NCBI RefSeq assembly: GCF_009389585.1
Contig: NZ_VIYG01000002.1
Span: 124,001-188,000 of the forward strand
Origin: Oceanobacillus sp. CFH 90083
GTDB lineage: Bacteria > Bacillota > Bacilli > Bacillales > Amphibacillaceae
Length of the DNA stretch: 64,000 bases
Direction of reading: 5' to 3'
The notes under the pieces: generated by a model
Told to the model about the DNA's origin: nothing
The model's database searches: none
The model's input: only the letters and a program-made list of their open reading frames with translations
Shown: piece after piece, positions 45,871 to 55,543 of the stretch
Layout of the letters: each line of letters begins with the position of its first letter
Numbering within the stretch: position 1 is the stretch's first letter
Program-made: the position numbers and the translations under genes

Positions 45871-46572
45871 TTAGCGTCTATTCACAATGGTAATTTTCCG
45901 CATGAATGGAAAACCCAGCAAGTAAAACACAATACCAATTAAAAATATCATTACAAAGGTCATTACCGTAATATTGGAAAATAGATCGACAGCGGCATCA
46001 ACCATCCAGCCCTCAAAAACACCATATAGTGTAACAACTAACAGTACTCCCAATAAACTCCCCCCGCCTGCTAAACCGGTACGGTAAAAAATTAATCCGA
46101 TTAAATAGAGCAGCGCCATGATAAAGAACATCACCAATGTATCTACGACAATCCGCATTATCCAGTTATCTGTCAAAAACATCGCCGGGTGGACATAAAT
46201 ATAATTTGTAATACCAATTGCCTGGAATAACCACTCTGTTAATTGCTGTAACGAACTGCCTAAAGTAGCAATGATAAAAGAATACACCGCCATAAAGTAT
46301 AACTGCATCACATACATATTTTTGCGGGTCGCCCCCATCTTTAAACCAAATGGCAGACTGTTTTTTACTAATAGAAAACCGACAACACCTACATTAAAAT
46401 ACGTTGCAAACGGTATGGCAAAATACATTTTAAATTCGTCTATTCCAAGTAATAAATAGCAAACAACAGCTGATGCAATAATGATTCCGATTAAAATAGT
46501 AAAAAAGATTTTCGCAGTCCGGATCACTTCGGTTGAATAGAAATAAAGCATCCCTTTGATTTGATTGTTCAT
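45871..46572 (-). CDS. ABC transporter membrane protein of the GntR-ABC operon
   Basis: 233 aa with six membrane segments and no cytosolic domain, as in the YtrC/YtrD or BcrB-like ABC-2 permeases. Motifs are not sharp; KNSLPFGLKMGATRKNMY is a loop that often contacts the ATPase. Three bases after the ATPase gene. Probably forms an exporter with it. Confidence 0.8.
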   Translation of the reverse strand: MNNQIKGMLYFYSTEVIRTAKIFFTILIGIIIASAVVCYLLLGIDEFKMYFAIPFATYFNVGVVGFLLVKNSLPFGLKMGATRKNMYVMQLYFMAVYSFIIATLGSSLQQLTEWLFQAIGITNYIYVHPAMFLTDNWIMRIVVDTLVMFFIMALLYLIGLIFYRTGLAGGGSLLGVLLVVTLYGVFEGWMVDAAVDLFSNITVMTFVMIFLIGIVFYLLGFPFMRKITIVNRR

Positions 46573-46575
46573 CGA

Positions 46576-47433
46576 TTATGCTCCTTTCTTCTTTTCTGTT
46601 AAATGGATCATCAACTCTTGAACTGGTACGCCTTCTGCCTCAAGCCCTGCAGCTGCCGCTTCTTTTCTGCTGCCAAAAGTATATGCCATGGAACTGCCGG
46701 CCAAATCCGTACGCTGAATAATTTCTTTATCTGCTAAAAAGGCATCCACTTTTTCCTTTGGGCCGGATACAGCCACGGTTTTTGCCCTTAAATCATCTGA
46801 GCTTTCCTGTAAAACGACAGAGCCCTTCTTTAGAATAATGACTTCCTCAAACATTAAACTAACCTCATCAATCAGATGTGTCGAAAAAATAATTGTCCGT
46901 GGATTTTCCTGATAGTCTTCCAATAATATGTCATAGAACTTTTTACGGGAAGGAGCATCCATGCCGATATAGGGCTCATCAAATACAGTGATGGGCGCTC
47001 TGCTTGCTAATCCTGCGGTGATGCCTAATGCTGATTCCATTCCTTTTGACAGCGTCTTTATTTTAGCTGACTGCTTTAAATTAAAAATCTCTAATAGCTC
47101 TTCTGCCATTTCCTGATCCCAATTTGGATAAAAGTAAGAATAGATTTTTAATATTTGCTTTATCTTAAATTCTGGATTGAAATTATTTGCTTCTTTAATC
47201 AGGCAAATCGATTCTGTTAACCTTTGTTTATCAAAAGGGTTCTCTCCATCAATGGTAATATCACCGGACGATGCCAAAATTTGACCGCTTAAAATATCCA
47301 TAAAGGTCGTTTTTCCTGCACCATTTCTGCCAAGCAGACCATAGATTTTATTCCCTTCCAAGGTAATAGAAATTTGATCCAAAGCATGACTTTTTCCATA
47401 GGTTTTACTTAACTGATTCACTTTAATTTCCAT
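46576..47433 (-). CDS. ABC transporter ATP-binding protein (YtrB-like)
   Basis: 285 aa from ATG 47433, nine bases after GGAGG. Walker A GRNGAGKTT (about residues 36-44), signature LSKGMESALGI (degenerate C-loop, typical of YtrB-like ATPases), Walker B ITVFDEPYIGMD. It overlaps the end of the GntR gene. Such operons respond to wall-active antibiotics in B. subtilis (ytr). Confidence 0.88.
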   Translation of the reverse strand: MEIKVNQLSKTYGKSHALDQISITLEGNKIYGLLGRNGAGKTTFMDILSGQILASSGDITIDGENPFDKQRLTESICLIKEANNFNPEFKIKQILKIYSYFYPNWDQEMAEELLEIFNLKQSAKIKTLSKGMESALGITAGLASRAPITVFDEPYIGMDAPSRKKFYDILLEDYQENPRTIIFSTHLIDEVSLMFEEVIILKKGSVVLQESSDDLRAKTVAVSGPKEKVDAFLADKEIIQRTDLAGSSMAYTFGSRKEAAAAGLEAEGVPVQELMIHLTEKKKGA

Positions 47434-47809
47434 CTGTCTCATCCTCCCGATTGAGCATATTAATTAGCTCCTGTTTATCCATTTCCAGCTTCTGTGCTTC
47501 TTTTTTCATTGGAAGTAAATAATTTTCGTAAAATGTCTGCTTTCTTTTTTCAATCACAATGCCTTTCGCTTCCTCTGTAACAAACATACCAACGCCTCGT
47601 TTCTTTACTAAAATCCCTTCTGAGACCAGCTCATTAATTCCCTTACCAGCTGTGGCCGGATTGATTTGATAAAATTTAGCAAACTCATTGGTGGAAGGTG
47701 CCCGTTCTCCGCTATTCAAGGAACCATCCATAATGGAATCTTCAACTTGTTCCTTAACCTGCAGGAAAATCGGTTTGTTTTCATCCAATTCTTTTTTCAT
47801 TATCCTCAT
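47423..47809 (-). CDS. GntR-family repressor (YtrA-like)
   Basis: 128 aa, a short GntR of the YtrA subfamily: winged helix with FLQVKEQVEDSIMDGSLNSGERAPSTNEFAKFYQINPATAGKG (in parts: QVKEQVEDSIMDG, APSTNEFAKFYQINPATA, about 16-55) and a 50-residue dimerisation tail. First gene of the ABC operon, probably its repressor. The 245 bases upstream hold an AT-rich promoter area only. Confidence 0.9.
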   Translation of the reverse strand: MRIMKKELDENKPIFLQVKEQVEDSIMDGSLNSGERAPSTNEFAKFYQINPATAGKGINELVSEGILVKKRGVGMFVTEEAKGIVIEKRKQTFYENYLLPMKKEAQKLEMDKQELINMLNREDETDGN

Positions 47810-48014
47810 CCCTCAATCGGTTAATCACTCATGTAATTAACCATATAACATAACCATAAAAAAGTCAATCTATTATTTATTAATAACGCACTTTATCTTT
47901 GAAAGAATCCTTATATATCAAAGGATTTCGTGCATTATAATAATTATGTAAACAAATCCTGTTTCAGAAAGAGCGTTCGCTAATAAGCAGCCGCGGATTA
48001 TTTTTATGCAAAAA

Positions 48015-48050
48015 ATAAGACCAGGTAGGGTACCCAGTCTTGTTTTCTCG
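48015..48050 (-). terminator. Terminator of the M42 peptidase gene
   Basis: AAGACCAGGTA and TACCCAGTCTT partly pair around GGG, followed on the minus strand by ATTTTTT; five bases beyond the stop codon. Confidence 0.6.
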
Positions 48051-48054
48051 TTCA

Positions 48055-49110
48055 TTATTCCTTCACCATTTCGGATTGTATATAGTGATAAATCAGATTT
48101 TCCGTATGCTGAAGCGATAATTCATGCGTACGCTCAAATGCGTGAGAGGCATCGATTCCCGGTCCAATCAGTCCATGAATCACATCATACCCGGCACGGA
48201 TAGCTGCCGATGCATCCGATTGATAGTACGGATAAATATCTAATTTATATTCAATATTGTTGGCTTTAGCAATGTTGGTAAGATGATTGCGGAGACCGTA
48301 ATGGTATGGTCCGGAAGCATCCTTTACACAAATTGACACGGTGTATTCATCTGTCCTTTGCCCATCACCGATAGCTCCCATATCCACAGCCAGATACTCC
48401 ACCGTTTCCGGAGGGATATTAGAGTTGCCGCCATAGCCGATTTCTTCGTTATTAGAAAAGAGAAAATGCGTTGTATATGGCAATTCCGTTTGATCTGCTG
48501 TAAGCTTTTCAATCACTTTGATTAAGATGGCAGCACTAGCCTTATCATCTAAATGCCGGGATTTAATGAACCCGGATTCGGTTATTTCCACCCGTGGATC
48601 AAAGGAGATAAAATCGCCTATTTCAATACCCAGATTACGGGTATCTTCCTCACTCTTCACCACTTCATCAATCCGCACTTCCATGTTTTCTGTATCTCTT
48701 TTCAGCTCACCAGCTTTTCGATATACATGAACCGCTGTTTGATGCATTAAAATGGTACCGGTAATTTTTTTACCGCCTACGGTATGAATGATACAATATT
48801 CGCCTTCAACATAATTAAGCGGGAAGCCGCCGATGACTTGTATTTTCAAACGGCCATCTGCTTTTATTTCTTTGACAATTGCTCCTAATGTATCCACATG
48901 TGCCGTCAGAAAACGATGTTTGACTGTATTTTTACCTGGTAAGGTTGCAATCAGGCCTCCTTTACGGTTACGTTTTGTTTGCACGTTATTTTCGGCTAAT
49001 CTTTTCTCAATAAATTGAATCGCATCTTGCGTATAGCCGCTCGGACTTGGTATGGCTACTAAATCTTTAATCAATGCTTTCGTTTCTTCTACATTGGGAA
49101 AACTACTCAT
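48055..49110 (-). CDS. M42-family metallo-aminopeptidase
   Basis: 351 aa from ATG 49110 (GAGGAGG upstream). Dinuclear metal ligands: TAHVDTLGAI (His/Asp, about residues 68-77), RHLDDKASAA (Asp), SNNEEIGYGGNSN (catalytic Glu pair), VDMGAIGDG and HAFERTH (last His). Resembles glutamyl aminopeptidase/YsdC-type intracellular peptidases. Single gene. Confidence 0.92.
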   Translation of the reverse strand: MSSFPNVEETKALIKDLVAIPSPSGYTQDAIQFIEKRLAENNVQTKRNRKGGLIATLPGKNTVKHRFLTAHVDTLGAIVKEIKADGRLKIQVIGGFPLNYVEGEYCIIHTVGGKKITGTILMHQTAVHVYRKAGELKRDTENMEVRIDEVVKSEEDTRNLGIEIGDFISFDPRVEITESGFIKSRHLDDKASAAILIKVIEKLTADQTELPYTTHFLFSNNEEIGYGGNSNIPPETVEYLAVDMGAIGDGQRTDEYTVSICVKDASGPYHYGLRNHLTNIAKANNIEYKLDIYPYYQSDASAAIRAGYDVIHGLIGPGIDASHAFERTHELSLQHTENLIYHYIQSEMVKE

Positions 49111-49306
49111 TATGGACCTCCTCGTCAAATGAATGTATATTAATTAGTCTACTATAGTTTATCAGAAAAAGCATTGTCACCAATTATTCATAGTTCACAG
49201 AAGTGTAATTTTTTTACTTTAACAAACCTTGTTGTAAGCCTAATTCTCATGTAAGCTAAAGTCTGGAGAAATTATTTTGAATTCATTAGACTAAGGAGGA
49301 AAAGCT

Positions 49307-49876
49307 ATGAAAAAACTTACAGGATCACTAACTCTTGTTGCCTTATTATTTTTATTCAGTGCAAGCCCTGCCTTTGCACATACACATCTTGATACATCTG
49401 ATCCGGAGGAAGGCTCAACAGTAACAGAGGCTTTGGACAGGATTACACTTTATTTTGAAACAGTGATCGAAGAAAGCGCAGTGATGGAATTACATGCAGA
49501 AGATGGAACAGCGATTACACTTGATAATCTCACTGTGCATGATGATACCTTTTCTGCGGATGTGACAGAGCCTTTAGAAAATGGAACATATACCATCAGC
49601 TGGGATATTATTGGTGTAGATGGTCATCCAATGGAGGATTCCATTTCATTTGAAGTGGATATAGAAGAAGCTGCTGTTGAGGATCAGGAAGAGGAAAATA
49701 CAGAAGCAGCTGAGGATACATCTGGAGAGCAGACAGAGGAAAATGAAGCAGCTTCAGAAAGCGATGTACAAGAAACAGCAGTGGACGACACGAATTCCAA
49801 TACAATGCTAATTACCATTCTAGTTATTGCCATTGTCGCAATCGTAGTCATTGTATTACTAAAAAGGAAGAAATAA
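49307..49876 (+). CDS. CopC-domain copper-resistance protein, membrane anchored
   Basis: 189 aa. Signal peptide ending SPAFA, so the mature chain begins HTHLDTSDPEEG, with the N-terminal His needed for copper in CopC. A CopC beta-sandwich extends to about residue 125 (VDGHPMEDSISFEV), then an acidic linker and a C-terminal helix (ITILVIAIVAIVVIVLL) with a KRKK stop. Three bases before copD; in B. subtilis YcnJ the two domains are fused in one protein. Confidence 0.9.
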   Translation: MKKLTGSLTLVALLFLFSASPAFAHTHLDTSDPEEGSTVTEALDRITLYFETVIEESAVMELHAEDGTAITLDNLTVHDDTFSADVTEPLENGTYTISWDIIGVDGHPMEDSISFEVDIEEAAVEDQEEENTEAAEDTSGEQTEENEAASESDVQETAVDDTNSNTMLITILVIAIVAIVVIVLLKRKK

Positions 49877-49879
49877 TCC

Positions 49880-50980
49880 ATGTTTTATGTAACGATTTTT
49901 ACAGAAATGTTCTTATATCTTTGCCTGGCTTTTTTAGCAGGAAGCTTTCTGATACGATTGCTTCCTGCTACTTCCCCTATCAAGGTACATGTATCCTCCA
50001 ATTTACAGCTTGCTGCTATTTGGGGAATTGCCCTATTTGCCTTTATTCCACTGATTCAGCTCATCCGCCACATTACCGCCCGTTCTTCCTTAGGTTCTGC
50101 CTTTGAGGATGTTTTACTATCCTTTCGAATCGGAAATGCGTGGCTATTCTTATTTACGATTTGTATCCTTTTCAGTGTCTATATTGCATTTGTCAAAGAT
50201 ACAAGCAGCAAACAAACAGCATGGGTTGGAATGATTTTTACAGGTTTTGTAGCGTTTGGCATTGGCTGGGCAAGTCATGCAGGCTCCTTTACAGGCTTTT
50301 CCGGGGTATTTACACATGCAGTGCATATGTTGACCGTAAGTGCCTGGATCGGAACATTGATGATGGCCTGCTGGTTTGTACCAAAGTCTATGAACTGGCT
50401 CACATTTATCAAAAGCTACCATCCTTTTGCACTAACCTGTTTTGTTATTGTTGTCCTAAGCGGTATTTTATTAGCGCAATTCACTGTTGACCTCAGACAA
50501 TATGACGAAGCTTTACTCGTTTCCTATGGACAAAGCTTATTTTTAAAACAATTATTTATCATTCCATTAGTGATATATGCTATCTTTAACGGTATTTGGA
50601 TGAAACGGCGCTTACAGGCTGACATAAGCTTGCAGGCGAGACCATGGGTACGCGTCGAGTTCTTTATTATTTTGTTTATTTTATTGCTGACAGGTATCAT
50701 GAATGAGCAATCACCGCCGCTTCATATTGAAAGCCTGATCGCACATAGCGGCTATGCCCCGATACTCGATATGTTTTATGAGGGCTCTGTAGATGGTGTG
50801 GGAATTAGTTTGGCATTAGATGGATCTGTTTTGTTCTTTATCGCCTTGGCACTGGCATGCCTCGCAGGCAGTATCTATATTTTCAAAACAAAAAGACATC
50901 CCGCACTCTCTTATCTTGCCTCGCTTCTCTTTGTTGTCATGGGGTATTTTGCTTTTATTCAAAGTATTGTGATAAGCTGA
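49880..50980 (+). CDS. CopD-domain copper import membrane protein
   Basis: 366 aa with eight to nine membrane segments. SHAGSFTGFSGVFTHAVHMLTVSAWIGTLM (in parts: GFSGVFTHAVHMLTVSAWIG, about residues 142-161) is the CopD core with two His. It forms a unit with the copC-domain gene and should take copper from it into the cytosol. No regulator is adjacent. Confidence 0.9.
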   Translation: MFYVTIFTEMFLYLCLAFLAGSFLIRLLPATSPIKVHVSSNLQLAAIWGIALFAFIPLIQLIRHITARSSLGSAFEDVLLSFRIGNAWLFLFTICILFSVYIAFVKDTSSKQTAWVGMIFTGFVAFGIGWASHAGSFTGFSGVFTHAVHMLTVSAWIGTLMMACWFVPKSMNWLTFIKSYHPFALTCFVIVVLSGILLAQFTVDLRQYDEALLVSYGQSLFLKQLFIIPLVIYAIFNGIWMKRRLQADISLQARPWVRVEFFIILFILLLTGIMNEQSPPLHIESLIAHSGYAPILDMFYEGSVDGVGISLALDGSVLFFIALALACLAGSIYIFKTKRHPALSYLASLLFVVMGYFAFIQSIVIS

Positions 50981-50995
50981 TTTATATAAAAACGG

Positions 50996-51041
50996 AAAAG
51001 GCTTAAAATGGATAGGAATGCATTCATTTTGAGCCTTTTTT
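50996..51041 (+). terminator. Terminator of copC-copD
   Basis: AAAAGGCTTAAAATG with CATTTTGAGCCTTTTTT; strong rho-independent signal 16 bases after the stop. Confidence 0.85.
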
Positions 51042-51122
51042 AATGATAAGATGATCCTACTATACTGAAACTTCTAAAAGCGGATGTTCAAATATCACAA
51101 TAAATAAAGCATCGAAATCAAA

Positions 51123-51158
51123 AAGCATGTGCTCCAAATACTTTCAGAGCACATGCTT
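51123..51158 (-). terminator. Terminator of the 3D-domain gene
   Basis: AAGCATGTGCTC with GAGCACATGCTT, perfect 12-bp stem; T-run on the minus strand (AAAA at 51120-51124). Confidence 0.85.
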
Positions 51159-51162
51159 CTTA

Positions 51163-52512
51163 TTATCTCAATATTGTTATTTTAACATCTTTTCTTCCCC
51201 AGCTTAGCGCTTGAGATTGATCCGAAAAGAAAACATCTATTTTATTTCCTTTAATTGCTCCACCTGTATCACGTGCTACAGCTACTCCATAGCCTTCTAC
51301 TTCTACAACACTTCCAAGTGGAATAACACTCGGGTCAACAGCAATTACTTTTGCACCTGCATTTTTCTTTAAATCAAATCCAGTTGCTGTAAGACCAGTA
51401 CATCCATTGCAATTAGCTGTGTAAGCTGTGGATGAAACGGTAAATGTCTCACCAGAGTTTTCTTCTTTTTTGCTTGAACTTTCTTCTTTAACTGCTGTTT
51501 CTTCTTTTTTACTCGAGCTTTCTTCTTTTTCTGCCGGCTTTTCTTTCGGCTTGGAAGCTTCTACTTTCGGCTCTTCCTTCTGCTCTGGTTCATTACTTTC
51601 AGCAGAAGCCGTTTCTTTTTCTTCTTCCGGCTCTTTGGTTATTGTTTTAGATGCGACACTCGTTTCTTTTTCTTGATGTACCTTAATTTCTTCTTCAGCT
51701 TCTTCCGCTGCTTTTTCTTCAGCTTCGGCCAGCTTTGCCGCTTCTTCTTCTTTCGCTTTTTCTTCAGCCGCAGCAATAGCAGCTTGTGTATCAGCTTCTA
51801 AAGATGCTAATTGCGAATCTGTAATTTCCAGTTCCTCTACAAGTGCCTCTAAATCAGCCTGCTTTGTTTCCAGGTCATCTTTTTTAGCATTGCTGTCTGC
51901 AAGTGCCAGCTCAACATTTTCTTTTGCAACGCTTTGCTCATCTTTTAAATCATTCAGAGCACTCATTTTTTCCACTTCTTCTTCCTGCTTTTCTTCTAAA
52001 GAAGCAATATCTGATTCCTGCTGTTCGATTAACGCAGCATCAGAATCAGCAATTTTATTAACAGCATTTGCCCGAGAAATAAAGTCTTCAAAGCTTTGTG
52101 CACCGAAGAGGACTTCCAGATAATTAATGTCTCCACCGGAATGCTGAACAGATACCATCCGTTCTTTTAATATTTCAAAGCGTTCCTTTATTTTCTCTTC
52201 AAGCTCTTGCATTTCATCTTCTAATACAAAAATATCTTCCAATAAAGCATCAATCTGTTGATCTGTTTTATCAATCTCCTGCTGCTTTTCTTCTAATTCG
52301 ATTTCTGTACTTGCAATGTCACTTTTTAATTGCTCCAATTCCTCTAATACGGAAGCAATCTGTTGTTCAGAGTCCGATAATTCTGTTTTGACCTCCGAAC
52401 GCTGATCACGAATATCTTCGAGATCATCAGCAGTTTCTGCTTGAACTGGTACAATACTGGAACTCATGAAACCAACAATCATTACTATCGCTAGCAAAAA
52501 TGATTTCTTCAA
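51163..52512 (-). CDS. Secreted protein: CwlO-like coiled coil plus 3D domain
   Basis: 449 aa. Signal peptide (MKKSFLLAIVMIVGFMSSS, cleavage near residue 26) and a coiled coil with GGDINYLEVLFGAQSFEDF (about residues 128-146), almost the same as in the NlpC/P60 protein at 36599. A Glu/Lys/Ser-rich repetitive linker with SSSKKEE repeats (about 320-355) leads to a 3D domain: SSTAYTANCNGCTG, IAVDPSVIPLGS, ARDTGGAIKGNKIDVFF (the three Asp). 3D domains are lytic-transglycosylase or binding modules, as in YocH/RpfB. Cell-wall remodelling is likely. Confidence 0.92.
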   Translation of the reverse strand: MKKSFLLAIVMIVGFMSSSIVPVQAETADDLEDIRDQRSEVKTELSDSEQQIASVLEELEQLKSDIASTEIELEEKQQEIDKTDQQIDALLEDIFVLEDEMQELEEKIKERFEILKERMVSVQHSGGDINYLEVLFGAQSFEDFISRANAVNKIADSDAALIEQQESDIASLEEKQEEEVEKMSALNDLKDEQSVAKENVELALADSNAKKDDLETKQADLEALVEELEITDSQLASLEADTQAAIAAAEEKAKEEEAAKLAEAEEKAAEEAEEEIKVHQEKETSVASKTITKEPEEEKETASAESNEPEQKEEPKVEASKPKEKPAEKEESSSKKEETAVKEESSSKKEENSGETFTVSSTAYTANCNGCTGLTATGFDLKKNAGAKVIAVDPSVIPLGSVVEVEGYGVAVARDTGGAIKGNKIDVFFSDQSQALSWGRKDVKITILR

Positions 52513-52660
52513 TTCTTTTCCCCCTGTTCCTGCATCACTACTACATAGGTCTCTCTCTAAAAAGGAATCTAACCTTTTTTATGCAGCTTTGTGAATCATA
52601 GGATAAATTTAACAAGATATAAATTCCTAATGCAGTGTAACATCTACAGATTGCAGAAAG

Positions 52661-52677
52661 ATTATAGAAATGTTACA
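52661..52677 (-). promoter_or_regulatory. Shared upstream motif, candidate WalR site and -10, 3D gene
   Basis: TGTAACATTTCTATAAT on the minus strand, 149 bases before the start, identical to the motif before the NlpC/P60 paralogue. The remaining bases 52513-52754 hold no gene. Confidence 0.55.
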
Positions 52678-52754
52678 GTTTTGTATCGGGGCAGAGAGAA
52701 ATTCTCTTCAAAGCCTGTCATACGAATGCTTTCAGATGTAATATTACAATCCAG

Positions 52755-54446
52755 TTACATGACGTAATATAAATAAATTTCCCATGGAGAATCCTGTTCT
52801 GTAAATATTTCCTCCAGTGATAATCCAATATCTTCCGCATTTTCAATTGGTACAGCAGACAAAATATACACTCCTCCTAATTCCTTTAGAGCATCTGTAT
52901 CAATTGCTAAATCCGAAATCGGCTCGTTCCTGTCTTTCGTAAACATATAATCCTTTCCATGCTCAGCAACATACATATACAGCCTCCCACCCCATGTATC
53001 GAAATAATTTTGTAACATCGGACTCTTATCCAGCTCACCAGCAATAATCTCACGAAAGTCATGCTTATATTCCAGCGGAAAACTATTATTATACGTATCC
53101 AGCGTATAAAAGCCATTATATTGTGCAATGGTCGGGTGTAAACCAATGCTGACAACCCGATAATCATCCGGGCTCTCTCCTATATAATCCTGGATGGATG
53201 AAAACAATTCCTCTGAATAAAATTCCTTAAAGGTTGGTGTACTTGCAGTCCGGTATTTAAACTCTTCCGTCAAAACAAAGAGAAGGGCACATTGTGAAAT
53301 AATCAGCAGCATGACAAGCAGTTTCCCGACTTTTTTTAGTCTCCAAAGGATACCTAAAGCAAGCGCAAAGGCAATATACCAGATTGGCGGGTCCATAAAA
53401 TGAATTCTGGCAAAATTAAATGTATTTAAAACAGAGATGCTTTCTTTAAGCGGCTGCCAGCCTTCCCAATACCAGAATGCATACCAAAAAGACAACGCTA
53501 AATTAGCCAGAAACAGAGTAAACAACCATTTCGGCTGTCTGTTTTTAAATAAAGCAAGCAATATAGCCAATAAAATAACTGGGATAATGATATAAGCCTG
53601 AACCGCTTCATCATGTGTATGTCCATATAAAAAATTCTCCCAAGCTAATTCATAGCTTCGTTCAAAGGTATTTCCGCTCAGCTCCAGCTCTTCCCGATGC
53701 GACGTAAAGCTGTCATCAAAAAACATGGAAGTAATTAATAAATAATCCTTCATCAGAAAAATACCTGTCATGATTGCAATCGCTGTAAAAAAAGAGCCAT
53801 TCCAATCCTTTGTTCGAATCCAGTCAATCAGCCATAATAAACCAATGACTGCTAAAAAGAAAACAAAGCTGAGAACAAAGTTTGCAAAAAATGGAATCAG
53901 GCACAGCAGTATCCAAGCGTGCTTTGGTGCTTCTCGCCGGTGCTTTCGAATCATCAAAAAAACATATAGAGCAAGCGGCATGCCCGCAATAGAAAGGGCA
54001 CCTGACGGCCAGTATGGGAGCATTGCAAAAGCAAGGGACACACCAATTGTTATCCAAGGTGTTGTCTCTTTTTTTACAATAAAGCGTGTTAATAATAAAT
54101 ACATGCCAAAAAACGCCGTAAAGCGCATGATCGTCTGGCTGATTGTATAAGCTGTCATTGGTTCAAACAGAACATACAGCCAAAGTGCCGCATCAAAGGC
54201 AGAAGGCAAAGCACTGCGGGGAAGCCCGTCAATTGCATATGGCAGGGAAACGTCTGTTAATGTGAAAATAGACCCGCTCTCAGCCAGCACTTTATACCAG
54301 ACGATATTAGAATCCATATTATCATGGACTCTAATATGTACATCTTCTCCATAAATCACATAAGGGGATAAGTAGGCAAGTAAAATAAGACAGCCTGCCC
54401 ATATCCATTTATTGCGCATAAAATTGCTGAATGCTCGAGATGACAT
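52755..54446 (-). CDS. DUF6044 multi-spanning membrane protein (YkoS-like, GT-C type)
   Basis: 563 aa from ATG 54446, nine bases after AAAGGGG; ATG 54419 (MRNKWIWAG) is an alternative. About eleven membrane helices in the first 400 residues, a loop with DNMDSNIVWYK near 50-60 in the position of GT-C catalytic acids, then a soluble C-terminal domain of about 160 residues. Resembles DUF6044/YkoS. Last gene of the rfb-like operon, overlapping wecE. I infer that it transfers the lipid-linked sugar to a polymer outside the membrane. Confidence 0.75.
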   Translation of the reverse strand: MSSRAFSNFMRNKWIWAGCLILLAYLSPYVIYGEDVHIRVHDNMDSNIVWYKVLAESGSIFTLTDVSLPYAIDGLPRSALPSAFDAALWLYVLFEPMTAYTISQTIMRFTAFFGMYLLLTRFIVKKETTPWITIGVSLAFAMLPYWPSGALSIAGMPLALYVFLMIRKHRREAPKHAWILLCLIPFFANFVLSFVFFLAVIGLLWLIDWIRTKDWNGSFFTAIAIMTGIFLMKDYLLITSMFFDDSFTSHREELELSGNTFERSYELAWENFLYGHTHDEAVQAYIIIPVILLAILLALFKNRQPKWLFTLFLANLALSFWYAFWYWEGWQPLKESISVLNTFNFARIHFMDPPIWYIAFALALGILWRLKKVGKLLVMLLIISQCALLFVLTEEFKYRTASTPTFKEFYSEELFSSIQDYIGESPDDYRVVSIGLHPTIAQYNGFYTLDTYNNSFPLEYKHDFREIIAGELDKSPMLQNYFDTWGGRLYMYVAEHGKDYMFTKDRNEPISDLAIDTDALKELGGVYILSAVPIENAEDIGLSLEEIFTEQDSPWEIYLYYVM

Positions 54447-55539
54447 ATTCCACATCCCCTTTACTTATTCCATAGTAAAGTGGTAATCGTAATAGACGTT
54501 CACTTTCTATCGTTGTATACTTTTCTTCTCCAGAAAAAACACCGTATTTTTCACCTGCGACAGAGGAATGCAGCGGAACATAGTGTGTTGCTGTTACGAT
54601 GTCACGCTTCTTTAAATAATGGATTAACTGTGCCCGAACATCTGCATTCCTTGTTTTAATAAAAAAGATATGGGCATTTGACTTCCTGTTTTCCGGAATA
54701 AAAGGAAGTTCTATTGCTCCTGCTTCTGCGAGAGAACTTAGCCCCTTTCTATACATTTCCCACGTTTTCAGCCGGTTTTCATTGATCGCTTCCGCATGCT
54801 CCAGCTGAACAGACAGATAAGCTGCGTTCAGCTCGCTGAGCAGGTAGGAAGATCCAATATCTCTCCAAGAGTATTTATCCACTTCGCCGCGAATAAACTG
54901 TGAACGGTCTGTTCCCTTCTCTTGTATGATCTCTGCACGCTCTATGAGAGAAGAATCATTAATATATAATGCCCCTCCTTCTCCGCAAACATAATTTTTC
55001 GTTTCATGGAAGCTGATTGTCCCCAAATGTCCAATCGTTCCCAATGCTTTTCCTTTATAAAAACCCATTAGACCTTGGGCAGCATCTTCCACAACCCATA
55101 AGCCATGCTCTTTTGCAAGCGCCATAATGCTGTCCATTTCACAGGAAACCCCAGCATAATGAACCACAACAATCACTTTAGTCTTTTCTGTGATTGCTGC
55201 AGCAATCTGCTCTGGATCGACATTCATTGTTTCTGGTTCGACATCCACAAAGACAATCTTTGCACCTCGGAGGGCAAACGCATTTGCTGTCGAAACAAAG
55301 GTATAGGAGGGCATAATAACTTCATCCCCTTCTCCAGCCTCTGTCAATAATGCTGTCATTTCCAACGCTGCTGTACAGGATGGGGTAAGCATTGCTTTTT
55401 TTACACCCATCTTCTCCTCCAGCCAGTGCATACACTTTTCCCCATAAATACCGTTTCCTGATAATTTCTGCTTTACAATTGCATCGCGTATGGCTGTATC
55501 TTCTTTTCCTATATAACATGGTACATTAAATGGTATCAT
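54409..55539 (-). CDS. wecE: dTDP-4-dehydro-6-deoxyglucose aminotransferase (WecE/RffA-like)
   Basis: 376 aa DegT/DnrJ/EryC1/StrS PLP aminotransferase. N-terminal MIPFNVPCYIGKED and LSGNGIYGEKCMHWLE are WecE-like. PLP contacts VVEDAAQGLMG (about residues 151-161) and the lysine in ISFHETKNYVCGEGG (about 175-189). Should make dTDP-4-amino-4,6-dideoxygalactose from the RfbB product. GAGGTG five bases before ATG. The gap to the transporter-like gene is four bases. Confidence 0.88.
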   Translation of the reverse strand: MIPFNVPCYIGKEDTAIRDAIVKQKLSGNGIYGEKCMHWLEEKMGVKKAMLTPSCTAALEMTALLTEAGEGDEVIMPSYTFVSTANAFALRGAKIVFVDVEPETMNVDPEQIAAAITEKTKVIVVVHYAGVSCEMDSIMALAKEHGLWVVEDAAQGLMGFYKGKALGTIGHLGTISFHETKNYVCGEGGALYINDSSLIERAEIIQEKGTDRSQFIRGEVDKYSWRDIGSSYLLSELNAAYLSVQLEHAEAINENRLKTWEMYRKGLSSLAEAGAIELPFIPENRKSNAHIFFIKTRNADVRAQLIHYLKKRDIVTATHYVPLHSSVAGEKYGVFSGEEKYTTIESERLLRLPLYYGISKGDVEYVISSIQQFYAQ

Positions 55540-55543
55540 GGTA

